Assembly (NCBI GenBank): GCA_958422185.1
Contig: CATZNW010000009.1
Span: forward strand, 7,864-71,863
Length of the DNA stretch: 64,000 bases
Direction: 5' to 3'
DNA from: an uncultured Clostridium sp.
GTDB taxonomy: Bacteria > Bacillota > Clostridia > Oscillospirales > Acutalibacteraceae
The notes below the pieces were generated by a model. The model searched no databases. It had not been told where the DNA came from and saw nothing but the letters and a program-made list of their open reading frames with translations. This document shows positions 26,468-35,059 of this stretch, piece by piece; positions within the stretch are counted from its first letter, which is position 1; each line of letters starts with the position of its first letter. A program made the position numbers and the translations under genes.

Positions 26468-27498
26468 ATCTCAACACCCGTTTCACCGGCTTTGATCTCG
26501 CCGATAACCGCCGCCTGCTCGCCGCAGGTATTCAGTATCCTTACAGCCTCATCCGCCTTATCGGCATCCACTGCTATAACAAGCCCGGTGCCCATATTAA
26601 AGGTATTATACATATCTCTTTCAGGGATATTTCCGGCTTTTTGAATCAGATTAAAAATCGGCTTTTTAAAGCATTTGTCTTTCTCAATAACTGCGGTAAA
26701 ACCGTCTTTCAGCATACGGGGCACATTTTCATAAAATCCGCCGCCTGTAATATGAGAAATAGCGTTGACACGCACACTTTCCATAAGTTTAAGAAGAGGT
26801 TTAACATAAATCCTTGTAGGAGTCAGGAGCTCCTCCCCTAGCGGCCTTTCAAGTTCATCATATTTTTTTGATATGGTTTTTTCACTGATTTCAAAGACTT
26901 TTCTTACAAGCGAAAATCCGTTTGAGTGAACGCCCGACGACGCAACGCCGATAAGCGCGTCGCCTGCTTTAAGATCATCGCCGGAAACGAGTTTGTCTTT
27001 TTCGCCGATACCAACGGTAAACCCGGCAAGATCGTATTCCTCATCGGGCATCAGGCCGGGATGTTCCGCTGTTTCGCCGCCTACAAGAGCGCAGCCTGCC
27101 TGAACGCAGCCGTCCGCAACCCCTTTGACAATCTGCTCTATTTTTTCGGGATAGTTTTTTCCGCAGGCGATATAATCAAGAAAGAAAAGCGGTTTTGCGC
27201 CGCTGCACGCAACATCGTTTACGCACATTGCAACGCAGTCTATTCCGATAGTATCGTGCTTATCCATAAGAAAAGCGAGTTTAAGTTTTGTGCCGACGCC
27301 GTCCGTGCCGCTGACGAGAACGGGATTCTTATAATCGGACGCACCGATCTCAAACATACCGCCGAAACCGCCGATAGAACCGATAACGCCGGGGATCTCC
27401 GTTTTTTTAACGTGTGACTTGATGAGTTCAACAGACTCATATCCCGCCGTAACGTCTACACCGGCGGCAGCATAACTATCGCTGAAACTTTTCTGCAT
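26461..27498 (-). CDS. purM: Phosphoribosylformylglycinamidine cyclo-ligase
   Basis: AIR synthetase converts FGAM to AIR with ATP. The 345 residues begin YAAAGVDVTAGYESVELIK, continue with DGVGTKLKLAF, VNDVACSGAKPLFFLDY and GGETAEHPGLM, and end in the GGFYENVPRML region. It has usual length and lies 20 nt after purE. Confidence 0.97.
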   Translation of the reverse strand: MQKSFSDSYAAAGVDVTAGYESVELIKSHVKKTEIPGVIGSIGGFGGMFEIGASDYKNPVLVSGTDGVGTKLKLAFLMDKHDTIGIDCVAMCVNDVACSGAKPLFFLDYIACGKNYPEKIEQIVKGVADGCVQAGCALVGGETAEHPGLMPDEEYDLAGFTVGIGEKDKLVSGDDLKAGDALIGVASSGVHSNGFSLVRKVFEISEKTISKKYDELERPLGEELLTPTRIYVKPLLKLMESVRVNAISHITGGGFYENVPRMLKDGFTAVIEKDKCFKKPIFNLIQKAGNIPERDMYNTFNMGTGLVIAVDADKADEAVRILNTCGEQAAVIGEIKAGETGVEIC

Positions 27499-27518
27499 AA
27501 TCTTTAGCCTTTCTCCAT

Positions 27519-28016
27519 TCAGATTTCTTTTAATTTTTCCTGAAGCGCCTTATCTTTCTCGATAACGGCGTCTGCCATCTCTTTGCGCATTGCCTTTAAT
27601 TTTGCCGCAAGCGTTTCATCGCTTACAGCAAGTATCTCGGCAGCAAGGAGAGCGGCGTTTTTAGAGGCGTTTACACCAACCGTTGCAACGGGAATTCCGG
27701 GCGGCATCATAATTGTAGCCAGCATAGCGTCCATACCGTCCAAAACTTTTGCTGAGCACGGAATACCAATGACCGGAAGCGTGGTGCTTGCGGCAAGCAC
27801 ACCGCCGAGATGCGCGGCCATACCGGCAGCGGCGATAATAACACCGAAGCCGTTATCCGCGGCGTTTTCTGAAAACGCCTGCGCCTGTCGGGGGGTTCTG
27901 TGGGCGCTCATTACCCTGACTTCTGTTTCTATATCAAGTTCTTTAAGCTGTTTAATAGCGGGTGTAACAACGGGAAGATCGCTGTCCGACCCCATAATGA
28001 TAGCAACCTTTTTCAT
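27519..28016 (-). CDS. purE: N5-carboxyaminoimidazole ribonucleotide mutase
   Basis: PurE class I converts N5-CAIR to CAIR. The 165 residues carry the MGSDSDLPVV nucleotide-binding start, SAHRTP with the catalytic histidine, and AGMAAHLGGVLAA. It is the first gene of the pur cluster, behind a promoter only about 20 nt from its ribosome-binding site. A partner PurK is not in the window. Confidence 0.97.
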   Translation of the reverse strand: MKKVAIIMGSDSDLPVVTPAIKQLKELDIETEVRVMSAHRTPRQAQAFSENAADNGFGVIIAAAGMAAHLGGVLAASTTLPVIGIPCSAKVLDGMDAMLATIMMPPGIPVATVGVNASKNAALLAAEILAVSDETLAAKLKAMRKEMADAVIEKDKALQEKLKEI

Positions 28017-28042
28017 AAACGTACCTCCTTTTATACTGTAAT

Positions 28043-28071
28043 ATTTTACATTATATATGCCTTTTTTTCAA
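28043..28071 (-). promoter_or_regulatory. Sigma-A promoter of the pur operon
   Basis: On the minus strand TTGAAA (28071-28066) and TAAAAT (28048-28043) are separated by 17 bp. The predicted 5' leader is short and unstructured, and no PurR box or purine riboswitch was recognised within it. Confidence 0.6.
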
Positions 28072-28092
28072 TAGATAAATAAAAAAAGAGAT

Positions 28093-28121
28093 TTGACACC
28101 CTTATTAATATTGCCTATAGG
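28093..28121 (+). promoter_or_regulatory. Promoter reading into the structured purE-rplQ interval
   Basis: TTGACA (28093-28098), a perfect -35, and TATAGG (28116-28121) are separated by 17 bp on the plus strand. The next annotated plus-strand gene is far away, so the likely product is a short RNA ending at 28348-28378. Confidence 0.55.
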
Positions 28122-28345
28122 GGGGATTCAGGTTGTAATATATTTGCTACACAAAACTGAATCCAGTATGTTATTTTTACCATACTCGATTTGGATGGAG
28201 AAAGTTTTGTATGGCAGCAAATGAGCCTACGTTTTTTCGGGCTCAGCTGAAACAACAGATTTGGCGGCAACAATATCTTCTTGTGGGAATATAAAGAAGA
28301 TGGCACCCCGTGTTTAACGCCTTATTCTTTGCTGAAGAGGCAATG
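28122..28345 (+). ncRNA. Candidate structured non-coding RNA between purE and rplQ
   Basis: This stretch of the 365-bp interval holds no convincing gene but four consecutive stem-loops: GGATTCAG/CTGAATCC (28124-28164), AGTATG/CATACT (28165-28186), TGAGCC/GGCTCA (28222-28245) and ATCTTCTT/AAGAAGAT (28275-28301). GGGG at 28120-28123 could pair with CCCC at 28306-28309 to close the set. It has its own promoter at 28093-28121 and a terminator hairpin at 28348-28376. A 6S RNA, which I recall being found near purE in some Firmicutes, was considered, but the expected single long bulged hairpin was not found. A 27-codon ORF at 28211-28294 is probably chance. Strand and identity are uncertain. Confidence 0.4.
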
Positions 28346-28378
28346 AAAAAGGAGCGTTCACCATGAACGCTCCTTTAA
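28346..28378. terminator. Terminator of the ribosomal block
   Basis: GGAGCGTTCA / TGAACGCTCC with flanking AAA/TTT is followed on the minus strand by TTTTT, 6 nt after the rplQ stop. On the plus strand a weaker TTTAATATTT follows, so it could also end the candidate ncRNA. Confidence 0.85.
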
Positions 28379-28381
28379 TAT

Positions 28382-28723
28382 TTATACAAGCTCGATGAAA
28401 CACATCTCCGCAGCGTCTCCGCGGCGAGGACCTGTTTTGATTATACGGCAATAGCCGCCGTTTCTGTCCTCATACTTAGGTGCAATCTCGTCAAAAAGTT
28501 TTTTAACAACGTCTTCCTTCGTTACATAAGCAAGAACATGTCTTCTTGACGCGAGTGTGTTTTCCTTGCCGAAAGTTATCATTTTCTCGGTCATGGCACG
28601 AACTTCTTTGGCTCTGGTAACGGTAGTTTCAATTCTACCGTTTTCCAAAAGGTGAGTTACCATTCCTCTGAGCATAGCCCTTCTGTGGTCAGTAGGTCTG
28701 CCCAATTTTCTGGTACCTGGCAT
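28382..28723 (-). CDS. rplQ: 50S ribosomal protein L17
   Basis: L17 binds 23S rRNA near the exit tunnel. The 113 residues begin with the conserved GTRKLGRPTDHRRAMLRGM and end with GPRRGDAAEMCFIELV. It is the last gene of the alpha operon and lies 14 nt after rpoA. Confidence 0.98.
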   Translation of the reverse strand: MPGTRKLGRPTDHRRAMLRGMVTHLLENGRIETTVTRAKEVRAMTEKMITFGKENTLASRRHVLAYVTKEDVVKKLFDEIAPKYEDRNGGYCRIIKTGPRRGDAAEMCFIELV

Positions 28724-28737
28724 AGAAATTCCCTCCT

Positions 28738-29694
28738 TTAGTCGTCATCATGACTGAGCAAGAAGCCGAGTGAAGCAAGTTTCTGAACAACTTCATCAAG
28801 GCTCTTGCGCCCAAGGTTTCTGACTTTCATCATATCTTCTTCGGATTTTCCGATCAAATCTTCTACTGTATTGATGCCCGCTCTCTTAAGGCAGTTGAAC
28901 GAACGAACAGAAAGGTCAAGTTCCTCAATAGTCATTTCAAGAACTTTTTCTTTTCCGTCCTCATCCTTTTCAACCATGATCTCCTGATTTCCTACTTCTT
29001 CAGAAAGATCTACAAAGAGCTTAAGATGGTCGTTAAGGATCTTAGCGGCGAGCGAAGCGGCTTCGTCTGCCGGGATCGTGCCGTCCGTTTCAACATCAAG
29101 AACGAGCTTATCAAGATCCGTCTGCTGGCCCACACGGGTATTTTCTACTGTGTAATTGACCTTAAGAACCGGTGTATAGATAGAATCTATCGCTATGGTG
29201 CCTATAGGCAGATCCATGATCTGCTTATTGCGGTCACACGGCACATAACCTCTGCCGCTGTTTGCAGTAAGCTCCATAACTACCTCGGCGCCTTCGTCAA
29301 GGTAAGCAATATGAAGATCCGGATTAAGGATCTCCACATCAGAGCTATGCTCGATATCACCGGCAGTGATCTCGCCTTCGCCGCTTGCTTTGATATAAAG
29401 CGTCTTCTGATTTTCATCGTGGATCTTAAGGATCACGTTTTTAAGGTTAAGAACGATCTCCGTTACATCTTCCTTAACGTGAGGAATAGTTGAAAACTCG
29501 TGTAATACACCATCAATCTTAACGGAAGTGATTGCGTAGCCCGGAAGCGAGGAAAGAAGAACTCTTCTCATGCTGTTTCCGAGAGTTGTGCCGAAGCCTC
29601 TTTCAAGCGGCTCAACAACAAATCTGCCGACGCTTCTGCTTCCCTGAGTAGATAAATCTACTATCTCGATATTCGGCTTATCAATTTCAATCAT
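28738..29694 (-). CDS. rpoA: RNA polymerase alpha subunit
   Basis: Alpha nucleates polymerase assembly through its N-terminal domain (RFVVEPLERGFGTTLGNSMRRVLLSSLPG at about 24-52) and contacts UP elements and activators with the C-terminal helix-hairpin domain (LDLSVRSFNCLKRAGINTVEDLI). At 318 residues it has usual length. Encoded between rpsD and rplQ as in other Firmicutes. Confidence 0.98.
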   Translation of the reverse strand: MIEIDKPNIEIVDLSTQGSRSVGRFVVEPLERGFGTTLGNSMRRVLLSSLPGYAITSVKIDGVLHEFSTIPHVKEDVTEIVLNLKNVILKIHDENQKTLYIKASGEGEITAGDIEHSSDVEILNPDLHIAYLDEGAEVVMELTANSGRGYVPCDRNKQIMDLPIGTIAIDSIYTPVLKVNYTVENTRVGQQTDLDKLVLDVETDGTIPADEAASLAAKILNDHLKLFVDLSEEVGNQEIMVEKDEDGKEKVLEMTIEELDLSVRSFNCLKRAGINTVEDLIGKSEEDMMKVRNLGRKSLDEVVQKLASLGFLLSHDDD

Positions 29695-29746
29695 TTAAAA
29701 GCCTCCTAAAAAATATTTCGCTCAAAACAACAGAAATGATCAACTG

Positions 29747-30373
29747 TTATTTAGAATAGAACTCGACAATGAGGTGTTCCTCAACAGGCGTTTCGATCTC
29801 TTCTCTTTCCGGAGCTCTGAGGATCTTGACCTGCATAGCGTCCTTATCCGCTTCCATCCACTGAGGAACCGGACGTGATCCGTTGCTTTCTACAAGATTC
29901 TTGAACTCATCGGTCGTTTTGCTTGTTTCCTTTACAGAAACGACATCACCTGCTGATACGAGATAGGAAGGAATATCTACCTTATGCCCGTTTACAGCGA
30001 AATGAGCATGATTTACAAGCTGGCGAGCCTGCGCTCTTGAGCTTGCAAAACCGCTTTCATAAACAACATTATCAAGGCGGCTTTCACAAAGCTGAAGAAG
30101 ATTTGTACCGGTAACACCGTCTTTTCTTTCAGCCATAAGGAAATATTTGTGGAACTGGCTTTCGGAAAGTCCGTAGTAGCGGCGGGCGCTCTGCTTTGCG
30201 CGGAGCTGCATACCGTATTCCGATGCCTTTTTACGATTCTGACCATGCTGGCCGGGCGCATATGAGCGGCGCTCGATTGCGCATTTACCTGTATAGCATC
30301 TGTCGCCCTTAAGGAAGAGTTTTTTACCCTCACGGCGGCAAAGCTTGCAGGCAGGTCCTGTATATCTTGCCAT
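29747..30373 (-). CDS. rpsD: 30S ribosomal protein S4
   Basis: S4 nucleates 16S 5'-domain assembly and represses its own operon in several bacteria. The 208 residues include a zinc-type N-terminus with four cysteines (CKLCRREGKKLFLKGDRCYTGKC region) and the S4 RNA-binding domain (SRLDNVVYESGFASSRAQARQLVNHAH). Confidence 0.98.
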   Translation of the reverse strand: MARYTGPACKLCRREGKKLFLKGDRCYTGKCAIERRSYAPGQHGQNRKKASEYGMQLRAKQSARRYYGLSESQFHKYFLMAERKDGVTGTNLLQLCESRLDNVVYESGFASSRAQARQLVNHAHFAVNGHKVDIPSYLVSAGDVVSVKETSKTTDEFKNLVESNGSRPVPQWMEADKDAMQVKILRAPEREEIETPVEEHLIVEFYSK

Positions 30374-30395
30374 ATCAAGTAACCTCCATTAAATA

Positions 30396-30791
30396 CTATA
30401 CGCGGCGTCTCTTAGGCGGACGGCAGCCATTGTGCGGGATAGGAGTAACATCTTTAATAAGAGTAACCTGAAGTCCCACCGTTTCAAGCGCTCTGATAGC
30501 GGATTCACGGCCTGAACCAGGGCCCTTAACGTAAACTTCAACAGATTTCATACCGTGCTCCATAGCGGCTTTGGCTGCTGTTTCAGCAGCTGTCTGAGCG
30601 GCGAAAGGAGTTGATTTTCTTGAACCCCTGAATCCCATCTCACCGGCAGAAGCCCAGGAAACGGCATTTCCCTGCATATCCGCAATAGTAACGATAGTGT
30701 TGTTGAAGGTTGACTGAATATGAACTGTACCACGCTCAATATTTTTCTTTTCACGGCGTTTGCGTGTGGCAGTGGTCTTTTTGTTAGCCAT
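30396..30791 (-). CDS. rpsK: 30S ribosomal protein S11
   Basis: S11 lies on the platform near the mRNA exit. The 131 residues contain HIQSTFNNTIVTIADMQGNAVSWASAG and end IPHNGCRPPKRRRV, both typical. Gene order rpsM-rpsK-rpsD-rpoA is conserved. Confidence 0.98.
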   Translation of the reverse strand: MANKKTTATRKRREKKNIERGTVHIQSTFNNTIVTIADMQGNAVSWASAGEMGFRGSRKSTPFAAQTAAETAAKAAMEHGMKSVEVYVKGPGSGRESAIRALETVGLQVTLIKDVTPIPHNGCRPPKRRRV

Positions 30792-30812
30792 ACTTGCTGT
30801 TTCCTCCTACAA

Positions 30813-31181
30813 TTATTTCTTCTTGTTTGCTATGGTCTTTTTAGGACCTTTTCTTGTGCGTGCATTATTTTTGGAGGTCTGGCCTCTTACGGGCAGACCC
30901 TTTCTGTGACGAATGCCGCGATAGCAACCGATTTCTATAAGTCTTTTTATATCGAAAGCGACGTCTCTGCGCAGATCGCCTTCTACGGTTACATTCTTTT
31001 CAATGTAATCACGGATTTTGGAAACTTCATCCTCGGACAGGTCTCTGCAGCGAGTGTCCGGATTGATTCCCGTTGCGTTGATAATCTGAGTAGCAGTAGT
31101 TCTGCCGATACCGTAGATATAGGTAAGGCCGATTTCTACTCTCTTATCGTTTGGTAAGTCAACACCTGAAATTCGTGCCAT
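30813..31181 (-). CDS. rpsM: 30S ribosomal protein S13
   Basis: S13 is in the 30S head and contacts P-site tRNA and the 50S subunit. The 122 residues start ARISGVDLPNDKRVEIGLTYIYGIG and carry the basic tail RGQTSKNNARTRKGPKKT. Confidence 0.98.
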   Translation of the reverse strand: MARISGVDLPNDKRVEIGLTYIYGIGRTTATQIINATGINPDTRCRDLSEDEVSKIRDYIEKNVTVEGDLRRDVAFDIKRLIEIGCYRGIRHRKGLPVRGQTSKNNARTRKGPKKTIANKKK

Positions 31182-31213
31182 ATTACTGTTTACCTCCGAT
31201 TATTAATTCAGGA

Positions 31214-31327
31214 TCAGCCCTGACGCTGTTTGTGCTTTGGATTTTCACAGATAACCATTACTTTTCCATTGCGCTTTATTACTTTGCATTTATCGCAGAT
31301 TTTCTTAACAGAAGGTCTAACTTTCAT
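31214..31327 (-). CDS. rpmJ: 50S ribosomal protein L36
   Basis: This 37-residue gene reads MKVRPSVKKICDKCKVIKR, then NGKVMVICENPKHKQRQG and stop. C11, C14, C27 and H32 form the zinc site of the C+ L36 type. It lies between infA and rpsM, the standard place. Confidence 0.97.
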   Translation of the reverse strand: MKVRPSVKKICDKCKVIKRNGKVMVICENPKHKQRQG

Positions 31328-31345
31328 TTGGGTATCCTCCTTTAA

Positions 31346-31564
31346 TTACTTCGAGCGCCATATGATACGGCCCTTTGTAAGGTCGTACGGCGACATCTCG
31401 ATTGTTACCTTATCACCGGGAAGGATTCTGATGTTGTTCATACGGAGTTTCCCGCTGATGTGGGCTAAAATGATGTGGTTATTCTGAAGCGTAACCTTAA
31501 AAGTTGTGTTAGGCAATACCTCAACCACGGTACCTTCAACTTCAATCATATCTGACTTAGACAT
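31346..31564 (-). CDS. infA: Translation initiation factor IF-1
   Basis: IF-1 binds the 30S A site during initiation. The 72 residues form a single S1-type OB fold (DMIEVEGTVVEVLPNTTFKVTL...LPGDKVTIEMSPYDLTKGRI). ATG 31564 is preferred over the adjacent in-frame TTG 31567. Confidence 0.97.
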   Translation of the reverse strand: MSKSDMIEVEGTVVEVLPNTTFKVTLQNNHIILAHISGKLRMNNIRILPGDKVTIEMSPYDLTKGRIIWRSK

Positions 31565-31655
31565 CAATTTACCTCGCTGAATCTATACGAATATAAGATG
31601 TTTTGATTTATCTGGAATCACATCGCGGCGTAATCGCCAACAATTGATTAAACTA

Positions 31656-32405
31656 TCAGATTCTGGTCATTATAACCGGACCGTTCGGCGTAATGGCGAC
31701 CGTGTGCTCAAAATGAGCGGAAAGTTTTCCGTCCTGAGTTACGACCGTCCAGCCGTCTGAAAGTTGTTTTACCTTATAGGTTCCCTGATTGATCATCGGT
31801 TCAATTGCCAATGTCATTCCGGGTAACAGTCTGATACCACGCCCTTCGTGTCCGAAGTTGGGTACGCTTGGGTCCTCATGAAGTTTTGTTCCCACGCCGT
31901 GACCGACAAAATCGCGCACAACGCTGAAGCCGCGTTCCTCGCAATAAGTCTGCACAGCATGACCTATATCGCCGATCCTGTTGCCGGGAACCGCCTGTTC
32001 AATGCCTTTGTAAAGACTTTCACGGGTGGTATCGATCAGCCGCTTTGCCTCGGGAGAGCAAGTCCCTGCAACAAAAGTGGCAGCATTATCGCCGTTATAG
32101 CCGTTTTTCGCGGCGCCCAGATCTATACTGACTATATCCCCATCCTGAATGATACGGTCTTTCTTGGGAATGCCGTGAATAACTTCATTGTTTATGGAAA
32201 TACATGCGGTGGCAGGAAAATCGTAAAGGCCAAGGAAATTGGGAACAGCGCCTCTTTTTTTTATAAGGTTATATGCTATCTTATCAATTTCCTTTGTAGA
32301 AACACCGGGCTTTACCGCCTCGCCCGCCACCATTAATGCTTCAGCCGAGATCTTACAGGCCTCTTTCATAAGCTCAAGTTCCCTGCTGCTTTTAAGCACT
32401 ACCAT
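31656..32405 (-). CDS. map: Methionine aminopeptidase, type I
   Basis: MetAP removes initiator methionine. The 249 residues carry the metal-ligand regions VSIDLGAAKNGYNGDNAATF (Asp pair), GHGVGTKLHEDP (His) and ending LSAHFEHTVAI (Glu). ATG 32405 lies 1 nt after the adk stop with GGAGG inside the adk end. A reading from 32492 adds 29 residues unlike the family and overlaps adk, so it is rejected. Confidence 0.97.
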   Translation of the reverse strand: MVVLKSSRELELMKEACKISAEALMVAGEAVKPGVSTKEIDKIAYNLIKKRGAVPNFLGLYDFPATACISINNEVIHGIPKKDRIIQDGDIVSIDLGAAKNGYNGDNAATFVAGTCSPEAKRLIDTTRESLYKGIEQAVPGNRIGDIGHAVQTYCEERGFSVVRDFVGHGVGTKLHEDPSVPNFGHEGRGIRLLPGMTLAIEPMINQGTYKVKQLSDGWTVVTQDGKLSAHFEHTVAITPNGPVIMTRI

Positions 32406-32406
32406 G

Positions 32407-33039
32407 TTAATCCTCCAACGCTTTGAAGACAAGAGCGGTCGTGTCGGCGACCTCTTCCTGCCCTTCAACAACAACCAGCTTGCCGAGATCACGATAAAAG
32501 TCCTTTAACGGCTCAGTCATCTCATGATACTCTTTAAGCCTTGCGGCAACTGTTTCGGGAGCGTCATCCTTTCTCTGAACGAGCTCGCCGCCGCAGGCGT
32601 CGCAAACGCCCTCCTTCTTGGGCTTTTTATAAAGAAGATGATAGGAATTAGCGCATTTTGAGCATACGCGTCTTCCGGAAAGTCTTGCGGTGATCTTTTC
32701 GTCAGGCACTTCTATATCCAGCACCTTATCTATCTGCACGCCCATATCCTCAAGCGCCTGGGCCTGAGGAATGGTGCGCGGAAAACCGTCAAGAATAAAT
32801 CCGTTTTCACAATCTTTTTCTTTAAGTCTGTCTTTGATTATACCGATAACAACATCATCCGGAACGAGCTGACCGGCCTCCATATAGGATTTTGCCTTTA
32901 AGCCCATTTCCGTTCCGGCCTTTAAGGCAGCGCGGATCATATTACCGGTTGAAACGGCAGGAATACCATACTTTTCAACTATTTTTTCTGCCTGAGTGCC
33001 TTTTCCGGCACCGGGAGCTCCGAGAAGTATCAGATTCAT
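32407..33039 (-). CDS. adk: Adenylate kinase
   Basis: Adk interconverts ATP+AMP and 2 ADP. The 210 residues start MNLILLGAPGAGKGTQAEKI (P-loop), with the AMP site DGFPRTIPQAQAL. The LID domain carries a four-cysteine zinc site (CSKCANSYH and GVCDACGGE). ATG 33039 matches the family start; a TTG/other start at 33048 is less likely. Confidence 0.97.
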   Translation of the reverse strand: MNLILLGAPGAGKGTQAEKIVEKYGIPAVSTGNMIRAALKAGTEMGLKAKSYMEAGQLVPDDVVIGIIKDRLKEKDCENGFILDGFPRTIPQAQALEDMGVQIDKVLDIEVPDEKITARLSGRRVCSKCANSYHLLYKKPKKEGVCDACGGELVQRKDDAPETVAARLKEYHEMTEPLKDFYRDLGKLVVVEGQEEVADTTALVFKALED

Positions 33040-33056
33040 TATCCTCACCCTTTCAG

Positions 33057-34406
33057 TTAATCAAGAAATCCTTTATAGTGGCGCATCATCATCTGTGATT
33101 CAAGCTGACGAACCGTTTCAAGCGCAACACCGCACATAATGATGATCGACGTACCGCCGAGAGAAACGGAGAATCCGCCGTCCTGACCGCCTTCGGTAAG
33201 CGGCGGGATAGCAGCATCGCAGATGAGCGACCAGATTATAGGCAGCAAAGCAACAACGGAGAGCATCAGTACTCCTATAAGAGTAAGCCTCATAAGGACT
33301 TTAAAAATATAATCCGAAGTCGGCTTGCCGGGACGGATACCCGGTATAGAACCGTTGTTCTTGCGAAGATTGTTTGCCATTTCGATCGGGTTGTACTGAA
33401 TTGTGCTGTAAAAATACCCGAAGAATATGATAAGCACGAAATACATGGCCGCATACCACCAGGAATCACTCTGGAATGCGTTGAAGAAGCTTTCCCAGAA
33501 AGTGCCCTCATACTTATCCGATGAAATGAACATCTGAACTGTAGCGGGAAGGGAAAGAATCGAAGACGCGAAGATGATCGGAAGAACGCCGCTCATATTG
33601 ACCTTGATAGGCATATTCGTGGACTGACCGCCGTACATCTTTCTGCCAACAACGCGCTTTGCATATTGAATGGGAATCCTTCTTTCGGCATTGTCCATAA
33701 ATACGATATAAACGATCATAAGAAGGAATACGATCAGAATAGCCGGAACAAGGAAATTGTATACCATACGGCCGGTTTCAAGGTAGCCGATATACTGCCT
33801 GATTATGGTTGGGAATCTCGAAACGATACCTGCAAAAAGGATAATGGAAATACCGTTGCCGATTCCGGAAATCGTAATCTGTTCGCCGAGCCACATGATA
33901 ACTGCCGTGCCTGCTGTGAGAACGGCTATTATAACGATAGCCTGGAACACTGCTGCAAAACCGGTGAATGCCGCGCCGGAAGCATCCGTCATAAGATAAT
34001 CGTTAGCACGAAGGAAGAAATAATAAGCGAGTGACTGAAGCAGACCGAGAACAACCGTTACGATACGAGTGATCGAAGCGATCTTCTTTCTGCCCTCTTC
34101 GCCTTCCCTCTGAAGCCTTTCAAGAGCGGGAATCGCTACAGCAAGCAGCTGCATAATGATGGAAGCGTTGATATACGGTGTGATCGACATAGCAAAGATC
34201 GTGCCGTAAGTGAACGCGGAACCCGTCATAAGGCTGAGATATGTGAGAATCGTATTTCCTCTGCCGATCTCGATCTCGCCGGCGATATCAAGAAACGGTA
34301 CGGGTATGAACGAGCCGATTCTGAAAACAAGAATGATAAAAGCAGTAAAGAGCAGCTTTTTTCTTATTTCCGGAACTTTCCAGGCATTAACGATGGTTTT
34401 AATCAT
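33057..34406 (-). CDS. secY: Protein translocase subunit SecY
   Basis: SecY is the channel of the SecYEG translocon. The 449 residues have ten predicted membrane helices; conserved pieces are RIGSFIPVP, ITPYINASIIMQLL, the loop RIPIQYAKR and the C-terminal RLTLIGVLMLSVVALLP. It starts directly after the rplO stop. Confidence 0.98.
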   Translation of the reverse strand: MIKTIVNAWKVPEIRKKLLFTAFIILVFRIGSFIPVPFLDIAGEIEIGRGNTILTYLSLMTGSAFTYGTIFAMSITPYINASIIMQLLAVAIPALERLQREGEEGRKKIASITRIVTVVLGLLQSLAYYFFLRANDYLMTDASGAAFTGFAAVFQAIVIIAVLTAGTAVIMWLGEQITISGIGNGISIILFAGIVSRFPTIIRQYIGYLETGRMVYNFLVPAILIVFLLMIVYIVFMDNAERRIPIQYAKRVVGRKMYGGQSTNMPIKVNMSGVLPIIFASSILSLPATVQMFISSDKYEGTFWESFFNAFQSDSWWYAAMYFVLIIFFGYFYSTIQYNPIEMANNLRKNNGSIPGIRPGKPTSDYIFKVLMRLTLIGVLMLSVVALLPIIWSLICDAAIPPLTEGGQDGGFSVSLGGTSIIIMCGVALETVRQLESQMMMRHYKGFLD

Positions 34407-34850
34407 TTACAGCACCTCCACCGTGCCACCTGCAGCTTCAATTTTAGCCTTGGCAGCCTCACTGACTGCCTTTACCTTTACATTAAGAGCCTTGGTAAGA
34501 TCGCCCTTTGCGAGCACCTTGATACCGTCAAGCTCTTTTTTGATAAGTCCGCACGCTTTAAGGCTTTCAGCGTCTACAGTTGCGCCCGCCTCAAATCTCT
34601 CTTCAAGGGAAGAAAGATTTACAACAGCGTATTCGGTGCGGAAAATATTATTAAAACCTCTTTTAGGAACACGTCTCTGAAGAGGCATCTGGCCGCCTTC
34701 GAAACCAGCCTGGCGGCTGTATCCCGAACGGGCCTTAGCGCCTTTATGGCCTTTACCGGCCGTTTTGCCCTGACCTGAACCGGCGCCTCTGCCGATCCTT
34801 TTAACGGCTTTCTTTGAGCCCTCAGCAGGAGAAAGTTCATGTAATTTCAT
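34407..34850 (-). CDS. rplO: 50S ribosomal protein L15
   Basis: L15 helps late 50S assembly. The 147 residues have the glycine-rich basic N-terminus RIGRGAGSGQGKTAGKGHKGAKARSG region and the FEGGQMPLQRRVPKRGF motif. Its stop abuts the secY start without a gap. Confidence 0.97.
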   Translation of the reverse strand: MKLHELSPAEGSKKAVKRIGRGAGSGQGKTAGKGHKGAKARSGYSRQAGFEGGQMPLQRRVPKRGFNNIFRTEYAVVNLSSLEERFEAGATVDAESLKACGLIKKELDGIKVLAKGDLTKALNVKVKAVSEAAKAKIEAAGGTVEVL

Positions 34851-34867
34851 TTAATGCGCACCTCCTC

Positions 34868-35047
34868 TTATGCTTTCTGAGCTTCTACAAGGTGAGAAAT
34901 CTTTTTGATTTTTCCCTTGGTCTGTTCATTATCCGGCTGAACGGTTACATTGCCAATCTTGCGAAGACCGAGTGAGTGGGCCGTGGCAATCTGATCCTTT
35001 TTACAGCCGATAAGGCTTTTCTTTAAAGTGATTTTAATATCTGCCAT
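34868..35047 (-). CDS. rpmD: 50S ribosomal protein L30
   Basis: A 59-residue protein beginning MADIKITLKKSLIGCKK and containing SLGLRKIGNVTVQPDNEQ, the L30 pattern (TLGLRK-x-N). It lies between rpsE and rplO as expected. Confidence 0.96.
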   Translation of the reverse strand: MADIKITLKKSLIGCKKDQIATAHSLGLRKIGNVTVQPDNEQTKGKIKKISHLVEAQKA

Positions 35048-35059
35048 TTTCCACCCTCC

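Noticed and set aside
28115..28306. A 63-codon minus-strand ORF upstream of purE, and a 27-codon plus-strand ORF at 28211-28294.
   Set aside because: No convincing ribosome-binding site, no recognisable protein features, and both cross the arms of the stem-loops. The interval is better explained as structured RNA.
28120..28320. Identification of the structured interval as 6S RNA or a purine-type riboswitch.
   Set aside because: The single long bulged rod of 6S could not be drawn on either strand, and no ykkC/PRPP, ZTP or guanine-riboswitch core motifs were found. It is kept only as an unnamed candidate.
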